DNA of 64,000 nucleotides from Sphingomonas koreensis (lineage in GTDB: Bacteria; Pseudomonadota; Alphaproteobacteria; Sphingomonadales; Sphingomonadaceae). The stretch covers positions 254,449 through 318,448 of the forward strand of contig RCZF01000004.1 of assembly GCA_006438735.1 (NCBI GenBank), in the 5' to 3' direction. Of this stretch, positions 18,988-27,400 are shown one piece after another; position 1 is the stretch's first letter; every line of letters begins with the position of its first letter. Made by a program: the position numbers and the translations under genes. The notes under the pieces are model-generated. The model saw only the letters and a program-made list of their open reading frames with translations, was not told the DNA's origin and made no database searches.

Positions 18988-19299
18988 ATGATCGTCGTCA
19001 CCGTCACCTATCCGGCTTCGTCCGGCAGCCGCTTCGACTGGGATTATTACACCGCCAACCACCTGCCGCTGGTCAACGAATCGTTCGGCCCCACCGGCAT
19101 GACCGGCGTCTATGCGCTCAAGGGTCTGTCGGCCCCCGATGGCGGGCCGGCGCCTTATGTCGCGATCGCCAATCTCGCCTTTCCCGATACTGATGCGGTG
19201 CAGGCGTCGTTCGGCGGCGAGCAGGCGGCGGCGGTGATGGGCGACATCAGCAATTTCACCGACATCCTGCCCATCGTCCAGATCAACACCCAGGTCTGA
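18988..19299 (+). CDS. EthD family protein
   Basis: A 103-residue ferredoxin-like dimeric alpha/beta barrel protein of the EthD type: YPASSGSRFDWDYYTANHLPLVNE matches the conserved Y-(x)-YY--H-PL opening, and the body (YVAIANLAFPDTDAVQASF) fits. EthD was named from ETBE degradation, but most relatives have no assigned function. It ends 4 bases before the SDR gene, implying one transcript. Confidence 0.8.
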   Translation: MIVVTVTYPASSGSRFDWDYYTANHLPLVNESFGPTGMTGVYALKGLSAPDGGPAPYVAIANLAFPDTDAVQASFGGEQAAAVMGDISNFTDILPIVQINTQV

Positions 19300-19303
19300 C
19301 GCG

Positions 19304-20023
19304 GTGAAGCTTTCCGGCAAGGTCGCGCTCGTCACCGGCGGCAACGACGGCATCGGCCGCGAGATCGCCCGCCAGCTGAAGGCAAAGGGCGCGAGCGTGA
19401 TCGTGGTCGGCCGTGACACCGGGCGGCTCGAGGCGGCTGCGGCCGACGGGTTCGAGACGATCGCCGCCGATCTCACCACGCCCGCCGGGGTGGACGCCGT
19501 CATCGCGGCGATCGACACGCGCCCGATCGACCTCCTCGTCAACAATGCCGGCATGGGCGCGCATTATCTCGTCAATGAGCCGATCGATCTTGCCGAGGTC
19601 GATCGCTGCGTGGCGCTCAATCTCACCGCACCGATCCATCTCATCACGCGGCTGTTGCCCGCCCTGCGCGCAAGGCCCGAGGCGATGATCGTCAACGTCA
19701 CTTCGGGGCTAGCGATCGCGCCCAACGCACGGTCGCCGGTCTATTGCGCAACCAAGGCGGGGCTGCGCAGCTTCACGATGGCGGTGCGCGCCCAGCTGGC
19801 GGGCAGCGCGGTCCATGTGCTCGAAGCGCTGCCGCCGGTGGTCGAAACGCGCATGACCGCGGACAATCCGCACAAGAAGCTGCCGGCGTCGGACTGCGCG
19901 CGGCAGATCGTCGCGGCGATCGAGGCGAACCGCGACGAGTCTAATGTCGGCATGACCGGCGTGCTCCGCCGCGCCTACAGCGTGTCGCCGGCGCTCGCTC
20001 GCCGGATCATGCTCAACTATTAG
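19304..20023 (+). CDS. SDR family oxidoreductase (DltE-like)
   Basis: A 239-residue short-chain dehydrogenase starting at GTG. The cofactor site is TGGNDGIGREIA, the structural motif LVNNAGMG, the catalytic residues are in VTSGLA and Y-CATK (YxxxK). It resembles DltE-type SDRs. Substrate unknown; NAD(P)H is expected. It is cotranscribed with the EthD-like gene and its end overlaps the convergent downstream gene by 4 bases. Confidence 0.82.
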   Translation: MKLSGKVALVTGGNDGIGREIARQLKAKGASVIVVGRDTGRLEAAAADGFETIAADLTTPAGVDAVIAAIDTRPIDLLVNNAGMGAHYLVNEPIDLAEVDRCVALNLTAPIHLITRLLPALRARPEAMIVNVTSGLAIAPNARSPVYCATKAGLRSFTMAVRAQLAGSAVHVLEALPPVVETRMTADNPHKKLPASDCARQIVAAIEANRDESNVGMTGVLRRAYSVSPALARRIMLNY

Positions 20024-20487
20024 CGGCCGTCGCCGGGCGGGGGCGCGGCGACCGGGGCCGGCGTCTCATCGCCGGTCGCATCGTCGGTCGCCGGCGGCGT
20101 CGAATCGGTCGCGGTGTCGGCGGCATCGCTCGCCGGCGCGACATCGCCCGATCCGATCGCGACGAGGTCGTTGCCGGTCTTCTTGAGCAGCGCGTCGGTC
20201 AATTGGCCGCCGGTCATCGGCTGGAGCTGGCGCAGGCTCTTGGCCTTGAACTGATCGAGATGCTCGTCGGAGCTCATGCCGGGCAAATCCTTGTCGAGCA
20301 CCGCCTTGGCCGCGGGATCGGCGATCAGCGTCGCGATCGGCGTGTCGAGTGAATATTTGGCGCCGCTGGCGGCGATTGCACCAATGTCGGCCGATTGACT
20401 GTCGGCCGACTGCGCATCGGTCATCTGCGCCAGCGCGGCGGCGGGCGTTAGCAGCAGTAGCGCGGCGACGGGAAGAGCAAGGGTCAT
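20020..20487 (-). CDS. Secreted protein of unknown function
   Basis: A 155-residue protein with a signal peptide (1-20, AAALAQ). The mature part has a short repeat (QSADSQSAD), a conserved-looking core (TPIATLIADPAAKAVLDKDL, PGMSS, LKQLQPM-like SLRQLQPMTGGQLTDALL) and a low-complexity Ala/Thr/Asp/Pro tail. I recall the core in other sphingomonad hypothetical proteins, sometimes at the end of esterase-like proteins, but cannot name a function. Stop codon overlaps the SDR gene end. Confidence 0.6.
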   Translation of the reverse strand: MTLALPVAALLLLTPAAALAQMTDAQSADSQSADIGAIAASGAKYSLDTPIATLIADPAAKAVLDKDLPGMSSDEHLDQFKAKSLRQLQPMTGGQLTDALLKKTGNDLVAIGSGDVAPASDAADTATDSTPPATDDATGDETPAPVAAPPPGDGR

Positions 20488-20554
20488 AACGGCGGTTCCT
20501 GTTCCTGCGAAAAAAGCGGCGTCGTTCGTCCTCGTCGGACGCGCGACCAGCTGT

Positions 20555-20875
20555 TCAACTCTGCGCGAACACTTTGGTGCCGACGATGCCGATTACGGTC
20601 ACCGCCATGAACGCCGCCTGCACGGTGCTGACCTTGTCGCCGAACAGCAAAACGCCGCCGATGATCACGCCGACCGCCCCGCATCCCGTCCATACCGCAT
20701 AAGCGGTGCCGGCCGGCAGGCCGCGCATCGCGAGCGCGAGCAGCCCCATGTTGACGAGCGACAGGATGAACGGGACGCTGCCCGCCTGCCAGGTGCCGAG
20801 CGTCGCCGCCCATTTGAGGCTGAGCGCCCAACAGATTTCGGTGCAGACCGCAACGGCGAGGATGAGCCAGGACAT
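20555..20875 (-). CDS. Small multidrug resistance exporter, SugE/Gdx-like
   Basis: A 106-residue four-helix membrane protein. E13 (in VAVCTEICWALSLKW) is the conserved membrane glutamate that binds the cation, and GTAYAVWTGCGAVGVIIGG is the typical SMR third helix. The WALSLKW and RGLPAGTAYAVWTG features fit the SugE/Gdx subgroup, which exports guanidinium in exchange for protons and forms an antiparallel homodimer. A single gene argues for a homodimer. No clear guanidine riboswitch was seen upstream. The ATG five codons inside the longest frame is preferred. Confidence 0.82.
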   Translation of the reverse strand: MSWLILAVAVCTEICWALSLKWAATLGTWQAGSVPFILSLVNMGLLALAMRGLPAGTAYAVWTGCGAVGVIIGGVLLFGDKVSTVQAAFMAVTVIGIVGTKVFAQS

Positions 20876-20951
20876 GCGGGAATCTCCCACGGGCTCGAAG
20901 GGGGGATGAGCGCCGCCGCCGGAAACCCGTCGAAGAGGCGGGGCGCTAAAA

Positions 20952-21043
20952 CTCCCCTCCCATTCATGGGAGGGGTTGGGGGAGGGCTTGTCAGGTCGGA
21001 AGGAACAGGCCCTCCCCTAACCCCTCCCGCCTGCGGGAGGGGA
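20952..21043. repeat. Intergenic palindrome, family D
   Basis: Two halves, each a hairpin of its own (CCCCTCCCATTCATGGGAGGGG and CCCCTCCCGCCTGCGGGAGGGG), are inverted copies flanking a spacer and also pair with each other through CCTCCCCTAACCCCTCCC-type arms. It lies directly after the b-subunit gene and before the SMR gene, where it may end the ATP synthase transcript. Confidence 0.85.
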
Positions 21044-21048
21044 ATAGG

Positions 21049-21606
21049 TCAGTTGGGCCGACCCAACCCCGAGATCGTGCGATCGACCAGCGCCTTGTCG
21101 GCCACTGCGCCGTGCTTCTCGGCGATCAGCGCGCGCGCCGCGCTCGCGGCGGCATCGGCCGCCCGTCCGCGGATTTCCGCGATCACCGTGCGCTCGGCGG
21201 CGGCGATCTTTTCCTCGGCCATCGCGGCGTGACGCGCGATCAGCGCAGTCGCGTCGGCCTTCGCCTTGTCGAGGATTTCGCCGGCCTGGCGCTCGGCCGA
21301 CACCTTCAGCGCTTCGACTTCGGTGTGAACGTCGCGCGCCTTCTTTTCATATTCGGCCTTGAGCGCCTCGGCTTCCTTGCGAAGCTGCTCGGCGGTCGAC
21401 AGCTGCTCGCGGATGCCCGCGATCTTCTTGTCGAGCATGCCGGCGATGATCTGCGGCACCCTAGCGATCAGCGCAATGATCAGCACGACGAACATCGCGA
21501 TCGCGACCCAGGCGCCAGCGGAGAAGCCCCACGCACTCGGCTCGTGCTCGGCCTCGCCGCTGGTCGGTCCCGACGGGACCTCGATCATCGTCATCATCTC
21601 AACCAT
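21049..21606 (-). CDS. atpF: ATP synthase F0 subunit b
   Basis: A 185-residue protein: a short cytoplasmic start, one membrane helix (GAWVAIAMFVVLIIALIARV, about 27-47) and a long charged coiled coil to residue 180. This is the b-type stator stalk. Its start overlaps the end of the b' gene by 8 bases. Alphaproteobacteria with two different stalk subunits (b and b') build a heterodimeric peripheral stalk; the last gene of the F0 cluster is usually the b copy. Confidence 0.88.
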   Translation of the reverse strand: MVEMMTMIEVPSGPTSGEAEHEPSAWGFSAGAWVAIAMFVVLIIALIARVPQIIAGMLDKKIAGIREQLSTAEQLRKEAEALKAEYEKKARDVHTEVEALKVSAERQAGEILDKAKADATALIARHAAMAEEKIAAAERTVIAEIRGRAADAAASAARALIAEKHGAVADKALVDRTISGLGRPN

Positions 21607-22093
21607 GAGCGAGCGCCGCCTTTACTGCCTTGTTCGCCTCGGCGGCGGAAACGCTGGCGCCCGACACCTTGGCGACGATATCGCGCGCCGCATCGGCGGC
21701 GACGCCCTCGATCGCGGCCAGCGCGGAGTCGCGCGCCGATGCCAACTGGGCATTGGCCTCGGCCGTCTTCTGCTGCAACTCGGCATCGGCCGCTGCCAGC
21801 CGCTCGGCGGCTTGCGCGCCGGCCTTGCTGCGCGCTTCCGCCGCCGCGGCCTGCGCATCGGCATGGACCTTGGCCATGTCAGCCTGCCACTTTTGCTCAG
21901 TCGCATCGGCGTCCTGCCGCGCCTGTTCAGCGGCGGCGAGATCCGCGGCGATCTTCGCATCGCGCTGGTCGACCGTCGCCTCGACCTTGGGAACGATCCC
22001 GCGGCCGACGGCGAAGAAGATCACGGCAAGCGTGATCAGCAGCCAGAACCACTGCGACTGATAGACGAGAGCGAGCTGGGTTAATTGCGGCAT
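21599..22093 (-). CDS. atpF2: ATP synthase F0 subunit b'
   Basis: A 164-residue protein: membrane helix at 13-32 (QSQWFWLLITLAVIFFAVGR), then PKVEATVDQRDAKIAADLAAA, the conserved b' opening, and a long Ala/Glu-rich coiled coil. It pairs with b in the peripheral stalk linking F0 to F1. It follows the c-subunit gene by 56 bases. Confidence 0.9.
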   Translation of the reverse strand: MPQLTQLALVYQSQWFWLLITLAVIFFAVGRGIVPKVEATVDQRDAKIAADLAAAEQARQDADATEQKWQADMAKVHADAQAAAAEARSKAGAQAAERLAAADAELQQKTAEANAQLASARDSALAAIEGVAADAARDIVAKVSGASVSAAEANKAVKAALAHG

Positions 22094-22149
22094 GACTTAT
22101 TCCTCATGCGCGCCGGCGGACCGAAGCCCGCCGGCGGCGCAAGCGAGAC

Positions 22150-22377
22150 TCAACGCGCGTAGAGGATGATCATGGCGACGGCGAACGCCATCAGCCCGAG
22201 CAGTTCCGCCGCGGCGAAGCCGATGTACAGCGTGCCCGTCTGGCCCGCGGCAGCGGCCGGGTTGCGCAGCGCGCCCTGAAGGAACGAGCCGAACACGAAA
22301 CCGACGCCCGCCGACGCGGCGCCGACACCGATGGCGGCCAGACCGGCGCCGATAACCTGAGCAGATGCGAGATCCAT
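22150..22377 (-). CDS. atpE: ATP synthase F0 subunit c
   Basis: A 75-residue proteolipid of two hydrophobic helices joined by the polar loop GALRNPAAA. The ion-binding carboxylate is the Glu of GFAAAELLGL in helix 2; no sodium-site glutamine was evident in helix 1, so proton coupling is expected. Length and sequence match alphaproteobacterial c subunits that form the rotor ring. It lies between a and b' as usual. Confidence 0.95.
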   Translation of the reverse strand: MDLASAQVIGAGLAAIGVGAASAGVGFVFGSFLQGALRNPAAAAGQTGTLYIGFAAAELLGLMAFAVAMIILYAR

Positions 22378-22415
22378 TTTGATAACTCCGTGACGAAAAT
22401 TGACGTTGATGAAAC

Positions 22416-23192
22416 TCAGTGAAGATTGACCGCGTCGTTGATGTACAACGACGTCAGCAGCGCGAACACATAGGCCTGGATCGCCCCGACCAGCAGCTCG
22501 AGCGCGTTGACGAAGATCACGAACGCGAACGCGAGCCCCGAAATCGCATAGCCGAGCCCGCCGGCATTCAGCCCCTGGACAACGAAATTGCCGAACACGT
22601 CGAGCAGGATGTGGCCCGCGAACATCGCGATGAACGGCCGCAGCCCGAGCGAGAAGGGGCGCACCAGGAACGACACGAACTCGATCAGCGAAATCGGGAT
22701 CGCCAGCGCGATCGGCGCGTCCTTCGGCCAGAACAGCGTCAAGAACTTCAGCCCATGCTTCCAGAAGCCGACGCCGAGCACGATCGCGAAGCTGGTCAGC
22801 GACATCGTGCCGGTGACGATGAACTGGCTGGTGACGGTGAACGGATGCCCGCCGGGAATGATCGCGAACGGCATCGCACCGATGATGTTGGCGAACAGGA
22901 TGAAGGTGAAGGCGGTGAACACCCAGGGCAGATATTTGCGCCCCTGCGGCCCGATCGACGAGCGCGTGATGTTGTCGACGAAGCCGGTATAGGCCTCGAC
23001 CGCGGCCTGCCAGCGGCCGGGCACCAGCTGGCGCTTCAGCCCGCCCCACATGAACACCAGGATCACCGCCAGGACGATCATCATCCACAGCGACGAATTG
23101 GTGAACATAAACGGCGAACCGGTCATGTCCGTCGACCCCAAGGGGTGGATCATGAACTGGCTCATCGGGTCGATCTTGGCTTGAACGGCCAC
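22416..23192 (-). CDS. atpB: ATP synthase F0 subunit a
   Basis: A 258-residue polytopic protein with the essential arginine region in SLGLRPFIAMFAGHILLDVFG and the last-helix block LELLVGAIQAYVFALLTSLYI. It forms the proton half-channels against the c ring in the inner membrane. A start near MSQFMIHPLG, nine residues in, is also possible. It follows atpI by 34 bases. Confidence 0.95.
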   Translation of the reverse strand: MAVQAKIDPMSQFMIHPLGSTDMTGSPFMFTNSSLWMMIVLAVILVFMWGGLKRQLVPGRWQAAVEAYTGFVDNITRSSIGPQGRKYLPWVFTAFTFILFANIIGAMPFAIIPGGHPFTVTSQFIVTGTMSLTSFAIVLGVGFWKHGLKFLTLFWPKDAPIALAIPISLIEFVSFLVRPFSLGLRPFIAMFAGHILLDVFGNFVVQGLNAGGLGYAISGLAFAFVIFVNALELLVGAIQAYVFALLTSLYINDAVNLH

Positions 23193-23226
23193 GGTGAAAT
23201 CCCTGTCTAGTCGCTAACGGCGGGCC

Positions 23227-23550
23227 TTATTCAGGCCGCTCCTTGGAAATCTTGAACACCTGGAAACACGCCGCGGCAAAGCCCAGGAAGAGCAGCGCCA
23301 GCATGATCCACGGCGCGCTATGGAACACGTAATTGTCGAGCAGCCAGCCGATCACACCGCCGCCGGCCGGATAGCCGAGCAGCGTGGAAATCACGCGCTG
23401 CCCGCTCTTCTCGCCCGGCCCCGAAACACCGAAGTTGCCCGCCGGCGACGTCCGCTCGGCCTCGGCCTGGCGCGCCGCGCGCAGCCGCTCTTCGAGCGAT
23501 GCCGATTGCGCGCTTTCGCTGTCGGGAAGGGGATCAATATCGTGCGCCAC
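23227..23550 (-). CDS. atpI: ATP synthase assembly protein AtpI
   Basis: A 107-residue protein from a GTG start: a charged N-terminal part (SLEERLRAARQAEAERT) then two membrane helices (VISTLLGYPAGGGVIGWLLD and APWIMLALLFLGFAAACFQV) joined by a short loop. This is the AtpI type that heads alphaproteobacterial F0 operons and assists c-ring assembly or Mg2+ supply. The frame opens 16 codons upstream, but GTG fits the conserved length better. Confidence 0.82.
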   Translation of the reverse strand: MAHDIDPLPDSESAQSASLEERLRAARQAEAERTSPAGNFGVSGPGEKSGQRVISTLLGYPAGGGVIGWLLDNYVFHSAPWIMLALLFLGFAAACFQVFKISKERPE

Positions 23551-23641
23551 GAAGCGAAATCGTCCTTGGGAAAATAGCGGGTTTGAAGAAAAACACATGC
23601 TAAACCGGCGGGGAAGTCACCCTCCCCGCCGTGCGGTGATG

Positions 23642-23670
23642 CGTTTAGGAAGCGTTGCCGGGCAAGTCAA
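23642..23670 (-). promoter_or_regulatory. Candidate sigma-70 promoter of the ATP synthase operon
   Basis: On the minus strand TTGACT (23665-23670) and TAAACG (23642-23647) are separated by exactly 17 bases, about 90 bases upstream of the atpI start. The -35 is a strong match; the -10 is weak. Confidence 0.45.
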
Positions 23671-23728
23671 CCGGGGGGGCGTCCCCACCTTGGGGTTCGC
23701 GCCTACGGCCAAAGGCCCCTGTCGATAT

Positions 23729-23798
23729 CGTCATCCCCGCGAAGGCGGGGACCCATCTCCTGCCGTCCTAAATGGGTCCCCGCCTTCGCGGGGATGAC
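23729..23798. repeat. Intergenic palindrome, family A (copy 2)
   Basis: Same arms as the copy at 8542 (CGTCATCCCCGCGAAGGCGG ... CCGCCTTCGCGGGGATGAC) with a different 16-base loop. It lies after the ydbL gene, between it and the ATP synthase promoter, and may end the ydbH-ynbE-ydbL transcript. Confidence 0.9.
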
Positions 23799-23835
23799 AA
23801 TGTTATGTCACCTGCAACGACTCCCGCCTAAGCCG

Positions 23836-24210
23836 TCACTTGCACCGCGAATCGCGCTCCGCCGGCGCGCTGCCGCGGGTTTTCCAGCTGCCGTCGGGCG
23901 CCTGGTATTTCTCGCCCGGCTGGGTCCGCGCGATCAGGTTGCAGCCCGAGGTGAAGGCGAAATCCTCGATCGTCGCGTTCTGTTGCTGCGCCGCCGCGGT
24001 ATAGGCCGCGCGGCGCTTGATGTTGATCGCGTTGACGGTCGCCTTGATGTCGGCCGGCGCGCTGCCGACCACGCCGAGATAGCCATCGGTGCGCTCGCCG
24101 ATCAGGCCTTGAGCACGTGCCTGCGCATAAGCGGGATCGCGCTGCGCCTGCGCCGCGCCGGCCAGGCCGAAAGCGGCGATCGCGAAGAGAATGAGCTTGC
24201 CCTGTTTCAT
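23836..24210 (-). CDS. ydbL: YdbL family periplasmic protein
   Basis: A 124-residue protein with a signal peptide (1-22, AAQAQ) and the DUF1318/YdbL pattern: an Ala/Arg-rich helix (YAQARAQGLIGERTDGYLGV), then DIKATVNAINIKRRAAYTAAA. The C-terminal 35 residues with two Cys (SGCNLIARTQ; DSRCK) form an extra segment reminiscent of an SH3-like YXQAPDGSW-K pattern. It overlaps ynbE by 4 bases. In E. coli YdbL is the periplasmic partner encoded with YdbH and YnbE, modulating the YdbH-YnbE lipid bridge. Confidence 0.82.
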   Translation of the reverse strand: MKQGKLILFAIAAFGLAGAAQAQRDPAYAQARAQGLIGERTDGYLGVVGSAPADIKATVNAINIKRRAAYTAAAQQQNATIEDFAFTSGCNLIARTQPGEKYQAPDGSWKTRGSAPAERDSRCK

Positions 24211-24401
24211 CAGAAAATTCCCGGGTTGTCCTTGATGACCGACTTGGCCGAATCATCGAGCTTGTAGACCACTTGCTGCGTCACGTTGATGTTGAGATCG
24301 ATCTCGATCGGCTTGTCGGGCGCGTTGACCGTCACGCATCCCCCGAGCATCGCCGTCGCGCCGATCAGCGCCATCTGGAACACCTGCCTCATCGCCATCA
24401 T
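24210..24401 (-). CDS. ynbE: YnbE family outer-membrane lipoprotein
   Basis: A 63-residue lipoprotein: signal ending in the lipobox LGGC, then APDKPIEIDLNINVTQQVVYKLD, the short YnbE strand region. The start is placed at the ATG with CAGGAG seven bases upstream, giving an ordinary lipoprotein signal; the frame also opens at 24443, where ATGA overlaps the ydbH stop. In E. coli YnbE forms a beta-strand oligomer that joins YdbH to the outer membrane. Confidence 0.85.
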   Translation of the reverse strand: MMAMRQVFQMALIGATAMLGGCVTVNAPDKPIEIDLNINVTQQVVYKLDDSAKSVIKDNPGIF

Positions 24402-24439
24402 GGTCGGCTCCTGCCGGCCGTTCGTCAATTGCGGTTTGG

Positions 24440-27400
24440 TCATGGCACGGTCTCGCTTTCGGGGGGCTGAATGGGGGCGGCGGGCGCGGGCTGCTGCTGC
24501 TGTTGCTCGGCCTGGATCAATTCGGTGACCTTGCCCTTGGGCAGCAGGCTGGGGTCGCCGAAGGTTTGCGCGGAGGTCAGCAGTTGGCGGAATGGCGCGC
24601 GGATCGTCACGTTGAACACGAACGGCAGCTTCATCAGCCGCTTGACGATGAAATTGGTCTTGGTGCCGGCGCCCTGCTTGATCCCGGCGAAGCGCACCTG
24701 TGTCACCATCTCGCCCGACAGCGGCCCGTTCATGGTAATGTCGAGCGTGTCGTATTTGAGCGACTTGAGCGCCTGGAACGCCATATTGCCCCAGGTGCCG
24801 AGGTCCTTTTGCGTGAGATCGCCGACATAGGCGATCGATCCGCCGCTATGCTCGACCTTGAGGTGCCCGTTCTCGACGCGGCCGCCATTCTCGTCGAACA
24901 CCATCGGCAGCAGGCCGTTGAAGGTGCCGGTCGCGCTGATGTTGCGGAAATCGAACTGCTGGAGGAATTGCGCGGCGTCCATGTCCTTCACCCGGAAGGT
25001 CAGCGTGCGCGCCTGGCCGGTGCCGAAATCGAGCACGGTCGGCTCGAGCGACAACGTCCCGCCCGAGAACGGCCAGCTCCCGCCGTTGACCTTCACCTGC
25101 GTGCTGCTGAGCGTCTGATAGCTGATCACGCCATTGTCGACCGGCACGCCGGGATTGACGTCGGCCACCGTCGCGGTCTGGTTGGGCGCGCTGACGAGCC
25201 CGAGCAGATCGGTGAAATGAATCTGCGTCGACAACCCCGTAACCGGCCCGAATGCGGCAGCCAGATTGGTGCCGGCGGTTTTGAAATCGCCCGCGCTGGT
25301 GACCCCATCGGGCGACCAAGCGATATGCCCCGCGCCGCTGACGGCGCCATCGACATCGGCGATCACGCCGTAGGTCAGCTTGGTCAGCTGTTCGGGCTGA
25401 AAGCCTTTGGTGAAGCTGATCCCCGGCACCGCGAGATCGGCATGGCCCGCGCCCTTGGCGAGATCATGCACAAGCGTCACGTCGGTCACCTTCACGCCGG
25501 ACGCCGGGTTGGCCAGCGTGCCGCCGGCGGTGATCACGTTGTTCGCCAGCTTGAGCGTCACATCGTGGCTGTCGAGCGGCTCGAAGCGCGGCGCGGCGGC
25601 GTTGTCGGCCACGGTCAGCCCGCCGGTCACGTCGAGCACGCCGCCGTTGAAGCGCCAGTCGCCAGCGGCCTTCGACAGGATCAGCGGCACATTGGCGATC
25701 GTGCCGCCGCCGCCGGCGAACCGCCCGGAAACCGCGCCGCCGTCGATCCGGCCGTCGAGCGATGCGAACTCGAGCCGGGTCTGGCGATCGGCGCCGCCGA
25801 GCAGCGCCGCGACGTTGGTGAGCGCGAAGCCGTTGTCGGCCAGTCGCAGCGTCGCACCCGCCGTCGTCAGCGCGATCGGCGTGCTGCCGAGCCGCCCGGC
25901 CAGTTTCAGCGCCGCGATCCGCGCACCGCCGGAAATCGTCGCGCCGTTAATAGCAACTAGGGCGCCGCCGATCGGGCACAATTCGGTCGCGGCGCGATCG
26001 AGCACCAGCCCCGATACCGCCAGCCGGTCGAAACTCACCGGCGCGCAGGCCGGATCGATCGCCAGCCGCCGTCCGCCGTCCCACCGCCCGGTCACCGCGA
26101 TCCGGCCGTTGTCGAGCCGCCCGTCGCCCAGCGGACCGGACAGCGCCAGCTCGGTCGAAAAGCGCGTGCTGCCGTCAGGATTGGCGGTGAAGGAGACCGG
26201 GCTGAGCGCCAGCGCCGCGCCGCCCGCGGCATAAGGCCGGATCACCGCCGTGCCGGTCACCGGCCCGCCGGCGTGCGGCTGCGCGAGGCGGATCGCCGCT
26301 TCGGGCAGGCCGCCGCCGTGGATCGCCAGCAAGCCATCGAGCCGCAGCCCGCCGTGCGGCCAATCATATTGGACGCCGTTACCGCCGGTCAGCGTCGCGC
26401 GCGCGCCGCTAGCGGCAGCGAGCAACAACCGGGAAACGGCGATGCGCCCGACGCCGTTCGATCGCAGCGCCTCGATATTGGCGTCGATCGACATCGATCG
26501 CCCCGCCGCCTGCCCAGCCTTGGCCAGCACCGCGGCGAGCGGGCCGATCGGCGTCCCCGCGCCCGCGCTGGACAGGCCGGCGATCGACGTCTGCACCGCT
26601 GCCGGCAGCGCCGCGCCGGTCGCCGCGGCGGTGCCCTGAAACCCCAGGAAGGTGCGTTCCACCCGGTAGCCGCCGGCGAGCGCCAGAGACGCGCCGGTCA
26701 GCCCCTTCACGCCGAACGCGCCGGTCTTGAGATCGACCGTGCCGCTGGTCAGCGCCGCCGAGCCGTTGAAATCGACCGCGCCGCCCAGCCGCTGCGCCCG
26801 CGCCTGCGGATTGGCGAATTGCGCGATGCCGAGCGTCGCCTTGCCATCCCAGCGATCGAGCCGGTCGCCGAGCGTCGCGTTGATATCGGCGCTGACGCCG
26901 CGGGCATGATTGTCGGCGCAATCGAGCGCGGCGGCGCGGATCGGGCCGGTGAAGCTCGGCCGCGCATCGGCGATTGTCACACCAACCGTCGCGGCGACCT
27001 TGCGGGCGACACACCCGCCGAGATCGAGCTGTTCGGAAACCGCCGCGAGCCGCCCCGAAAAACCGTCGCTGAGCATGCCGGCGCCGCTGACCTTCAGGCC
27101 CACCACGCCCTGCGGCGTCTCCAGCCGCATCCGCGCATCTGCCACGGTCACGTCGAGCGCGGGCAGCGCGAACGGCTTGCCCGACGGCGCGGGGAGCAGC
27201 CGATCGATCGCGCCGAGCGAGAGCTTGCCGTCGATCAGCCGGCCGCGCAGCCGCACGCGCCCGGCGCTCAGCCCGGTGACATGCGCGCCGTGCAAGCCCA
27301 GCACGGTGTGCACCTCGATCCAGTCGGCGACGAGATCGGGGTGTGCGGGATCGCCGATCACCAGATTGGTCAGCCGTTGCCGCCCCAGCCCGAGGTCGTC

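Larger units (their letters stand above)
23551..23835. other. Intergenic region before the ATP synthase operon
   Basis: 285 bases between ydbL and atpI, both leftward. They hold the palindrome at 23729, a candidate promoter at 23642-23670 and a compact hairpin with perfect 8-base arms (GGCGGGGA at 23607-23614 and TCCCCGCC at 23623-23630). From the promoter position the hairpin would be at the very 5' end of the atp transcript. Confidence 0.5.

Noticed and set aside
20876..20960. Possible guanidine riboswitch before the SMR gene
   Set aside because: A CCGCC/GGCGG pair with an ACGG in its loop is present, but not the paired ACGR hairpins of guanidine-II or the known core of other classes.
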